Below are positions 57,977 through 64,000 of a DNA stretch of 64,000 nt, one piece after another. This stretch comes from Streptomyces formicae (GTDB lineage: Bacteria; Actinomycetota; Actinomycetes; Streptomycetales; Streptomycetaceae): contig NZ_CP071872.1 of NCBI RefSeq assembly GCF_022647665.1, positions 2,294,001-2,358,000 on the forward strand. Direction: 5' to 3'. Each line of letters begins with the position of its first letter. Position 1 is the first letter of the stretch. The translations under genes and the position numbers were made by a program. The notes beneath the pieces were generated by a model. It worked only from the letters and a program-made list of their open reading frames with translations. It did no database searches and was not told where the DNA came from.

Positions 57977-59590
57977 TCAGACAGCAGGCGGCAGCACCCG
58001 CTCGACCGCCCGCTGGTCCAGCGACACCGGGTCCGGCTGCGGGTGCGGCGCGCACGACGCGCGCCGCACCGGCATCCTTCCCGTCAGCAGGTACGCCTCC
58101 ATGTGGCCGTTGACGCAGGCGTTCTTCTCGGCCCCGATGCCGTGCGAACCGGCATCCCGTTCCGTCACCAGCACCGAACCCGCCAGCCGGCGCTCCAGCT
58201 CCAGCGCGCCCGCGTACGGCGTCGCCCCGTCCCGCTCCGCCGCCAGCAGCAGCACCGGCGGCAGCTCACCGGGGCGTGTGCCCACGTCGTGCGGCCGCTG
58301 CCGGGGGCCCTGCCAGTAGGCACACGGCAGGTTCATCCAGACATTGGCCCAGGTCTCGAACGGCGCCCGGCGCGCCAGCGCGGTGTTGTCGCGGTCCCAG
58401 ACCGCCCAGTCCGTCGGCCAGGGCGCGTCGTTGCACTCGACGGCCGTGTAGACGGCGTTGCCGTTCTCTTCCTCCCGCGCCTCCTCCGGGTCCGGTGCCG
58501 CCTGCTTGATCAGCGGCCGCGGATCGCCCTTCAGATACCGCGAGAGCGCGTATGCCCGGGCCGTCCAGTAGTCGTCGTAGTAGCCCGCCCGCAGAAACGC
58601 CGGCTGGAGTTCGCCGGGGCCGACTCTGCCGCCCGCGGGCTTCAGCGCGAGCCGGGCCCTGGCCGTCTCGTAACTGTGCTGGACCGCCTGGGGAGTTGTC
58701 CCGAGGCCGTACGTCCTGTGGTGCCGGGCCACCCAGGTGAGGAAGTCCTGCCACCGGCTCTCGAAGGCGAGCGACTGGTCCAGGTTGCTCCGGTACCAGA
58801 TCTTCTCCGGGGACGGGTCCACCACCGAGTCGAGGACCATGCGGCGCACCCGCCCGGGGAACAGCGTGGCGTGCAGGGCGCCCAGATACGTGCCGTACGA
58901 GACGCCGTAGAAGCTGAGCCCGTCTTCGCGCAGCGCCGCCCGCAGCACCTCCAGGTCGCGGACGTTGGCCAGCGAGTGGTAGTGCCGCAGGTCCGGGCCG
59001 GCGGCGCGGGCGCAGCCGGCGGCGTACGCCCGGGCCCGGGCGATCCGCTCCCGCTTCTCCGTGGGCGACGGGCTGGGTGCGTCGACGGTCGGGGTCTTGG
59101 TGAACTCCGCGGGGTCCTGGCAGGACAGCGGGGCGGAACGGCCCACTCCGCGCGGGGCGTAGCCGACGAGGTCGTAGGCGCGGGCGATCCGCTTCCACTC
59201 GGGCCGCTTGCGGACCTTGGGGAAGTACATGCCCGACCCGCCCGGGCCGCCGGGGTTGTAGACGAGCGCCCCCTGGCGCTCCGCGGGGGTGCCGGTGGCC
59301 CTGGCCCGGCTGACGGTGAGCCGGATCTGACGGCCGAACGGCTCGGCGTAGTCCAGCGGGACCGCGAACGTGCCGCACTCGGCGTACTTGGGGAGCTTCT
59401 CGACCTCGGGGCAGTGGCCGAAGGAGATGCCCGCGGCCCTGGCGCGGGCGGTGGCGACGAGGGTGCCGCGGCCCTCGGGCGTGAGCAGGTCCCCGACGTC
59501 GTCCGTGCGGACGGCGCCGCCGGCCGGAGCGGCGGCGAGGGCCGACAGGACCAGGGAGCCGACGACTCCGTACAAGGTAGGTGCTTTCAA
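57977..59590 (-). CDS. Secreted alpha/beta-hydrolase peptidase (tripeptidyl aminopeptidase family)
   Basis: The protein has about 537 residues. The signal peptide is near the start (TLYGVVGSLVLSALAAAPAGGAV). The alpha/beta-hydrolase domain has the oxyanion region VYNPGGPGGSGMYFP, nucleophile Ser in YGVSYGTYLGALHATLFP, Asp in the AAERDGATPY loop and His in DAGSHGIG. The TAP-like C-terminal region is Cys-containing. It likely removes N-terminal peptides outside the cell. Start chosen as TTG 59590 because GAAGGGG lies seven bases upstream. A GTG six codons earlier is possible. Confidence 0.88.
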   Translation of the reverse strand: MKAPTLYGVVGSLVLSALAAAPAGGAVRTDDVGDLLTPEGRGTLVATARARAAGISFGHCPEVEKLPKYAECGTFAVPLDYAEPFGRQIRLTVSRARATGTPAERQGALVYNPGGPGGSGMYFPKVRKRPEWKRIARAYDLVGYAPRGVGRSAPLSCQDPAEFTKTPTVDAPSPSPTEKRERIARARAYAAGCARAAGPDLRHYHSLANVRDLEVLRAALREDGLSFYGVSYGTYLGALHATLFPGRVRRMVLDSVVDPSPEKIWYRSNLDQSLAFESRWQDFLTWVARHHRTYGLGTTPQAVQHSYETARARLALKPAGGRVGPGELQPAFLRAGYYDDYWTARAYALSRYLKGDPRPLIKQAAPDPEEAREEENGNAVYTAVECNDAPWPTDWAVWDRDNTALARRAPFETWANVWMNLPCAYWQGPRQRPHDVGTRPGELPPVLLLAAERDGATPYAGALELERRLAGSVLVTERDAGSHGIGAEKNACVNGHMEAYLLTGRMPVRRASCAPHPQPDPVSLDQRAVERVLPPAV

Positions 59591-59671
59591 CGGTGTTCCC
59601 CTTCGCACGTCGGTGCGTCGAAGATCACCGCAGCACTGCGTCGTGTAAAGCACCGCCGTTCGGTGTCGGCG

Positions 59672-60370
59672 TCAATGACCCCCACGCGTGACGCGCGGCG
59701 GTTCCTCGGCCGCGTCCGTCGCGATGGCGTCGAAGTCGACCAGCCCTGTCGCCTCCAGCACCTTCATGTGGTCCAGGGCGGCGGTGACGGTGTCGTCGGC
59801 GAGTGCGCGGACCAGGCTGTTGCGGGTGGTGTGGCGGACGCCGGCGGCCAGTTCGAGGGCCTGGCCCTGCGACCGGCGCAGCAGGTCGGTGAAGCTCGTC
59901 TCGTACGCACGTCCCTGGGCCGCGGTCAGCTCACGCAACGACGCGCGCTGCTCCTCCGTGGGCTGGCTGGGCAGTTCCATGCCCAGCCGCTCCGTGCCGA
60001 GGCGCGCGGCGACGTCCCGCACCCGCCCGTCGAGATAGGTGTGGCCGGAGACGAGGTGCTCGCCGGCCACGGCGACCGCGCGGCTCGGCGCCCGGGCGAC
60101 GGCCTGCTGGCCCGCCGGGATCCCCCACAGCCCCGCGAGTCTGACGCTGACGAGGAAGTCCCGGTCGGCCGCGGACAGCGGACCCCACCGGGTGGCCACG
60201 GAACCGGTCCTGAGCTCGGCCTGTTCCGTACCCGAGCGGTCCGCATAGGACCAGACGGGGAAGACGAGCGCGGCGATGGTCGCGGTCAGGACGACGACGA
60301 CCACGCCGGTGCTCATGACGGACGGGGTGAGACGGTGTGCGGACATGGTGGGTCGGTCGAGGGAACGCAT
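59672..60370 (-). CDS. DUF4142 protein (copy A)
   Basis: The protein has 232 residues. It has an N-terminal membrane/signal helix (MSTGVVVVVLTATIAALVFPVWSYA) and then an all-helical DUF4142 domain of ferritin-like type (DRDFLVSVRLAGLWGIPAGQQAV, GHTYLDGRVRDVAARLG, FDAIATDAA). It is closely related to the copy at 62962-63747. Function unknown. DUF4142 proteins are extracytoplasmic helical bundles. ATG 60370 has GGAGG 4-5 bases before it. It lies downstream of the MNIO/TIGR04222 pair on the same strand. Confidence 0.85.
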   Translation of the reverse strand: MRSLDRPTMSAHRLTPSVMSTGVVVVVLTATIAALVFPVWSYADRSGTEQAELRTGSVATRWGPLSAADRDFLVSVRLAGLWGIPAGQQAVARAPSRAVAVAGEHLVSGHTYLDGRVRDVAARLGTERLGMELPSQPTEEQRASLRELTAAQGRAYETSFTDLLRRSQGQALELAAGVRHTTRNSLVRALADDTVTAALDHMKVLEATGLVDFDAIATDAAEEPPRVTRGGH

Positions 60371-60424
60371 CGGGCCTCCTGCGTGCGGCCCGCACGCTAC
60401 TGGGCCCGGCGCTGATCCCGTGAG

Positions 60425-60512
60425 CGGTTCCGGGAAGTCGGCTGGAAGCCACGGGAAGTGAGTGGGAAGTCACGGGAAGTCAGCCGGCGGTCAGCTGGAA
60501 GTCAGCTGGAAC
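60425..60512. repeat. Short GGGAAGT / CAGCTGGAAGT direct repeats
   Basis: Four GGGAAGT-type words and two CAGCTGGAA words lie in the 131-bp gap between DUF4142 copy A and the end of the Cys-tail gene. They may be a small regulatory or simply slippage-derived repeat. Confidence 0.5.
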
Positions 60513-61494
60513 TGCCTCCGCCGCAACTCGATCCGCCCCCGCCGCCTCCGCAGCTGGAGCCGCCGCCCGAGCCGCCCCCGCACGAGGAGCCCCCGCCTCC
60601 GCCGCAGGAGGCGCCACCGCAGCCACCGCCGCCGGAGCCACCGGAGCCGGAGCCCGGGTCCGACGACGCGCACCACACGACGACGGCCGCGGCGGTCGTG
60701 TCGCCCGAGCCGTGGTGCGCGGCGTGCACCGGCCTGTTCCGTGCCATCCGGGCGGCCGCCATCAGGTGGCCCCTGAGGTCCCCGTCGAGCAGCGCACGCA
60801 GCCCGTGCAACGCCACGACGCGGCCCGCGTCGCCGGCGTACGCATGGGCCCGGGCATAGTCGGCGGCGGCGCGCCTGCCCGCAGCCGTGACCTTGCCGCG
60901 CGCCTTGGCCATGCAGACGAGTCCGACGACGAGCCCCGCGAAGAAGGCGGGCAGGACCTTCACGATGAACGGGACGGGGAAGCCCGCGTCCAAGTCGAAC
61001 GCCACGAACTGCACGAAGGACAGCGCGATCGAGACCGGGAGCAGCAGGAAACAGCAGATCGTGTGCGTGAACGCCCAGATGTGCCAGGGGCGCAGGGCCC
61101 GGGGCACGACCATCAGCCCGCGTGCCGCGAGCCCGTCGCCAATCTCCTGCACGGCGGGGTTGCGCATCACGGCGACCCGTAGCGTGTGCAGCGCTCCGTT
61201 CGGTGCGGCGGCCGCCTCCAGGAGCACGGCACGCTCGACCGGGTCGTTGGCCACGGGGTGCTGGACGGTGGCGATGCCGGGCCAGCCGACCGTGAGCCGT
61301 CCGTCCGAGGCCATGGCGGCGAGCGCGGTGTCCGCGACCCGGCCGGGGCCGCCGTTCAGGAAAGCGACCTCCATCAGGTCGTGCACGGGTCCGCCGGGGC
61401 CGCTGCGGCGGGTGGCCGCGAGCCCCCGGATCAGCAGCACCGAGGAGACGGTCACGGCGAGAGTCACCAGTACGGCGAGGACGTTGAACAGCAT
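60502..61494 (-). CDS. TIGR04222-type membrane protein with Cys/Gly-repeat C-terminal tail
   Basis: The protein has 330 residues. TM1 is at 3-22, a soluble domain at about 35-130 (PVHDLMEVAFLNGGPGRVADTALAAM), a TM pair at about 140-195, then a helical region to about 260. The tail (residues 275-330) is almost only Gly, Ser and Cys: Cys275, 292, 297, 305, 315 and 324, in SSCGGG-type repeats. I recognise the body as TIGR04222. The Cys tail looks like a substrate for modification. The gene starts 5 bp after the MNIO stop with AGGAGGTGA overlapping the end of that gene, so the two are coupled. Confidence 0.85.
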   Translation of the reverse strand: MLFNVLAVLVTLAVTVSSVLLIRGLAATRRSGPGGPVHDLMEVAFLNGGPGRVADTALAAMASDGRLTVGWPGIATVQHPVANDPVERAVLLEAAAAPNGALHTLRVAVMRNPAVQEIGDGLAARGLMVVPRALRPWHIWAFTHTICCFLLLPVSIALSFVQFVAFDLDAGFPVPFIVKVLPAFFAGLVVGLVCMAKARGKVTAAGRRAAADYARAHAYAGDAGRVVALHGLRALLDGDLRGHLMAAARMARNRPVHAAHHGSGDTTAAAVVVWCASSDPGSGSGGSGGGGCGGASCGGGGGSSCGGGSGGGSSCGGGGGGSSCGGGSSS

Positions 61495-61499
61495 GGCGG

Positions 61500-62834
61500 T
61501 CACCTCCTGACGAGGGCGGCGCGTGCCGCCCGTACGATCCGGGTCGAGCGGCGCGGCGGCCGGGCGCCGGCGCGGTCCTGCCACCAGTGCGTGAGCCGGC
61601 GCCGCGCGGCGGGGTCCTCGGGCCGCCCGGCGAGCAGCAGCTGCTCCGCGAAGTCGAGCGCGTCCCGGCGGTAGCCGTCGCGCATGGGCCGGCCCTTGGC
61701 GTAGGCGAGGAAGGCGGGCCGGTAGCCGCTTCCGAGGATCTCCGGCAGTTCCGGTGCCACCTTGGCCGCCACGTCGGCCCGCTTCACGGCGAGCGCACGG
61801 CTCTGCACCCGCAGCCGCCGCGAGTCGAAGCCCTCGGGGGCGGGGGTGCCCGCGACGAGCGCCGAGAGCAGCGCTGCCTGCGCGAGCCCGACGCGCTCCC
61901 GGCGGCGCTCCAACCCATCGCCGGAGGCGGTCGAGACGGCCGTCCTCGTCGCGGTCAGCGGCGCTCCGGCAGAGGCAGGAGCAGCGGCGGCCGGAGCAGC
62001 GGCGGTCAGATCCAAGGTGCGCCGGATCGCGGCCAGTTCGCCCGCCAGCTCCTCCGCGGGCGGGAAGTCGTCGTCCCGCTCCAGCAGCACACCGGGCGGG
62101 TCCGTGCGGGAGCGCAGCTCCGACAGGATGCCGAGGACCGCCGGCGGCACCGGGTGGGCGTGGGTGTCGTGCCACACGCCGTCGCGCTCGACGCCGCCCG
62201 CGACATGGACGTAGGCGATGGCCTCGACCGGGAGTTCGTCGAGGGCGGTCACCGGGTCCTCACCGCGGTTGACGTGATTGGTGTGGAGGTTGGCGACGTC
62301 GATCAGCAGGCGTACGCCCGTACGCTCGACGAGCTCGGCCAGGAACTGGCCCTCCGTCAGCTCCTCGCCGGGCCAGGAAATAACCGCCGCGATGTTCTCC
62401 AGCGCGAGCGGCACGGGCAGCGCGTCCTGGGCGATACGGACGTTCTCGCACAGGACGTCCAGGGCGTCCCGGGTGCGCGGGACGGGCAGCAGATGACCCG
62501 CTTCCATGCGGGGTGAGGCCGTGAGCTCACCGCCCGCGCGGACGAAGGCGATGTGCTCGGTGACCAGCGGGGCACCCAGCGCCTCCGCTCGCTCGGCCAG
62601 GGCGGTCAGCCGCGCCGGGTCGGGGCGCTCGGCGCCGCCGAGACCGAGGGAGACCCCGTGCGGGACGACCGTGACGCCGCGCTCCCGGAGGCGCCCGAGG
62701 GAGTCCGGCAGATGCCCGGGACACACGTTCTCCGCGACGACCTCGACCCAGTCGAGGCCCGGCAGGGCTTCGACGGCGCCCGCGATCTCCGGACGCCAGC
62801 CGATGCCCATGCCGAGCCTGTCGAGCTTCTTCAT
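61500..62834 (-). CDS. MNIO (DUF692/MbnB-like) iron enzyme with fused C-terminal domain
   Basis: The protein has 444 residues. Residues 1-275 form a DUF692 TIM barrel. Likely ligands for the two or three irons are His59, His94, Glu146, Asp179, Asn182, His184, His210, Asp223, His225 and Glu252, in motifs [47 protein letters not shown] and DTHAHPVP. Characterised relatives (MbnB, TglH, ChrH) rearrange Cys or other residues of peptides. An Ala-rich linker (277-305) leads to a basic helical domain (about 310-440) that may replace the separate partner protein (MbnC, TglI). The likely substrate is the Cys-tailed membrane protein encoded 5 bp downstream. GGAGG precedes the ATG. Confidence 0.9.
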   Translation of the reverse strand: MKKLDRLGMGIGWRPEIAGAVEALPGLDWVEVVAENVCPGHLPDSLGRLRERGVTVVPHGVSLGLGGAERPDPARLTALAERAEALGAPLVTEHIAFVRAGGELTASPRMEAGHLLPVPRTRDALDVLCENVRIAQDALPVPLALENIAAVISWPGEELTEGQFLAELVERTGVRLLIDVANLHTNHVNRGEDPVTALDELPVEAIAYVHVAGGVERDGVWHDTHAHPVPPAVLGILSELRSRTDPPGVLLERDDDFPPAEELAGELAAIRRTLDLTAAAPAAAAPASAGAPLTATRTAVSTASGDGLERRRERVGLAQAALLSALVAGTPAPEGFDSRRLRVQSRALAVKRADVAAKVAPELPEILGSGYRPAFLAYAKGRPMRDGYRRDALDFAEQLLLAGRPEDPAARRRLTHWWQDRAGARPPRRSTRIVRAARAALVRR

Positions 62835-62862
62835 GGGTCCCCCCTCCTCCGCGACCGCGGAT

Positions 62863-62880
62863 CCCCTGCATGTGCAGGGG
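62863..62880. promoter_or_regulatory. Palindrome in the MNIO gene leader
   Basis: CCCCTGCATGTGCAGGGG is a near-perfect 18-bp palindrome (8-bp arms, TG centre), 29 bp before the MNIO start. It is either an operator or a leader hairpin. Confidence 0.55.
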
Positions 62881-62961
62881 TGATGGCCCCGCAGGGCGGT
62901 GCCGAATCCAGAGGAGGGGACGTTCAGAGCTTGATTTGAGGTTCCGGCGGAATCCTTGCCG

Positions 62962-63747
62962 TCACGGGGACGATCCGGGCGCGGGCCGGTCGGTGTTGAC
63001 CGCGGTGGGCGGGCCGGGCTGCGTCGAGGGGCGCGACGTGAACGACTGGTCGCTGCCCGTCGGGCCGACCGGCGACGGCGCCGGCGGCAGGTTGCCGTCC
63101 GGGGGCGGCGGGCCCGTCGGGCTGGCCGTCGCCAGACCGGCGGCGTCGTTGGCGATCGCGTCGAAGTCCACCATGCCGGTTCCCTCCAGCATGGTGATGT
63201 GGTCCAGGACGGTCTGGTTGGCGTCGCTCGCCAGCTGCCGTACCAGGGTGTTGCGGGTGGAGTGCCGGACCTGGGCTATCAGCGCGAAGACCTTGCCGTG
63301 CGCCATGCGCAGCAGGTTCGCGAACTTCCACTCGTACTCGCGCCCGCTCGCCGCCGACAGCTCCCGCAGCCAGCCCTGCTGCTGGTCGGTGGGCTGGTTC
63401 GGCAGCTCGACCCCGAGCTTCGCCGCCACGTCGCGGGCCCGCTGGTCGAGGTCGGTGTGGCCGACCACGAGGTGGTCACCCGTGTCCTTGATCGCCTGGC
63501 TCGGCGCGCGTTCGATGGCCTGCTGCCCCGCGGGCAGCTCCCACAGGCCCGCGAGCCGCACCTTCACGAGGAAGTCACGGTCGGTCGCCGTCAGCGGGCC
63601 CCACTGTGTCGCCACGCTGGACGCGTTGAGGTTCGCCTGTCCGGTGCCGGAGCGGTCGGCGTAGGACCAGACGGGGAACGCGAGCGCGCCGACCGTGGCG
63701 ACCAGGGCCGCGATGATGAGTGCTGTCCCGTTGATGCGCCGCAACAA
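62962..63747 (-). CDS. DUF4142 protein (copy B)
   Basis: The protein has 261 residues with the same architecture as copy A: N-terminal helix ([27 protein letters not shown]), the DUF4142 helical domain ([65 protein letters not shown]) and a Pro/Ser-rich tail of about 50 residues not present in copy A. TTG 63747 was chosen because GGGAGG lies 5 bases upstream. It is the first gene of the minus-strand group leading into the MNIO gene (127 bp gap). Confidence 0.85.
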   Translation of the reverse strand: MLRRINGTALIIAALVATVGALAFPVWSYADRSGTGQANLNASSVATQWGPLTATDRDFLVKVRLAGLWELPAGQQAIERAPSQAIKDTGDHLVVGHTDLDQRARDVAAKLGVELPNQPTDQQQGWLRELSAASGREYEWKFANLLRMAHGKVFALIAQVRHSTRNTLVRQLASDANQTVLDHITMLEGTGMVDFDAIANDAAGLATASPTGPPPPDGNLPPAPSPVGPTGSDQSFTSRPSTQPGPPTAVNTDRPAPGSSP

Positions 63748-63862
63748 GTGTTCCTCCCGAGCCGTTGTGCGTATCGCAGAATCAACCGGCAACCGAACCG
63801 GCGGTTCAACCTACTTGGCAGTACTGGGAGGTACGTAACGGGGCGGCGTTGTGTTCAGCTGA

Positions 63863-63972
63863 GGCGTGGATCAGGCGTGGATCAGGCGTGGATCAGGCGT
63901 GGATCAGGCGTGGATCAGCCGTGGATCAGGCGTGCATCGAGCGCGCATCCGCCGTGCGTCAGCCGTGGACGG
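63863..63972. repeat. 11-bp tandem repeat (GGCGTGGATCA)n
   Basis: Five identical units (63863-63917) are followed by a one-change copy (63918-63928) and then increasingly degenerate copies to about 63972. It is upstream of copy B of DUF4142. The 11-bp period is close to one DNA turn. No gene is seen from 63748 to the window end. Confidence 0.9.
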
Positions 63973-64000
63973 AGCCTCTCTCATCTGCCCGGCTGCGATG

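Noticed and set aside
57743..58319. Plus-strand frames within the 97-bp repeats
   Set aside because: They are frameshifted copies of the chdC tail running into antisense of the peptidase gene, with no independent start.
63863..63972. Possible CRISPR array
   Set aside because: 11-bp units repeat head to tail with no spacers and no cas genes.

Overview
This is a 64 kb stretch of very GC-rich DNA with the GC-biased codon usage, GTG/TTG starts, four-base ATGA/GTGA overlaps and gene families of a Streptomyces chromosome. From 17 kb to the right end the gene order (HTH-MurA fusion, acnA, ngcEFG, rok7B7, xylFGH, dxs, fadA/fadB, RNase D, hemE, hemG, chdC, MNIO gene) matches, as I recall it, the S. 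coelicolor SCO5998 to SCO6045 neighbourhood. The right part is therefore conserved core chromosome, while the left 16 kb looks accessory.

Layout. 1-4.2 kb: the end of an acyl-CoA dehydrogenase gene, a Rid-family gene with a repeated start region, a TRIC-type channel gene coupled to an anti-sigma-type ATPase gene, and a convergent two-component pair. 4.4-14.4 kb: a small polyketide locus on the minus strand, with a DUF5988 gene, one 2126-residue reducing type I PKS, a divergent stand-alone ketosynthase and a FAD oxidoreductase. 14.4-17.2 kb: a gene-poor stretch with a secreted-protein pair and a frameshifted remnant. 17.2-21.8 kb: the divergent HTH-MurA fusion and aconitase genes, whose shared control region holds two same-spacing operators and an iron-box-like site. 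21.9-27.9 kb: a frameshifted thioesterase/acyltransferase, an MFS-like fragment, a VOC protein and a frameshifted secreted GH92 mannosidase.

28-34 kb: an NgcEFG-type amino-sugar transporter operon of foreign-looking composition. It sits directly behind a 56-codon remnant of another ngcE and a DasR-box-like site, and is followed by a 42-bp perfect palindrome and a decayed ISL3 transposase. This looks like replacement of the native operon in place. 33-43.3 kb: the ROK regulator, the xylose transporter xylFGH, dxs, an amino-acid permease and a GT39-like membrane glycosyltransferase. 43-52.8 kb: a NYN-like protein, a propeller-like protein, the fadA-fadB beta-oxidation pair, RNase D, an orphan response regulator, DUF3000 and hemE. 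52.8-57.9 kb: a CoA-disulfide-reductase-like enzyme, a DUF4349 lipoprotein, hemG and chdC (coproporphyrin-dependent haem synthesis), ending in a 97-bp tandem duplication of the chdC tail. 58-63.8 kb: a secreted peptidase and a four-gene set in which an MNIO (DUF692) enzyme gene is 5 bp from a membrane-protein gene with a Cys/Gly-repeat tail, flanked by two DUF4142 paralogues.

The best candidate for an undescribed system is the MNIO plus Cys-tailed membrane protein set. Next are the HTH-MurA/acnA regulatory circuit, the replaced ngcEFG operon and the PKS mini-locus. Several genes carry single-base frameshifts at short homopolymers, so base accuracy there should be checked before calling them dead.
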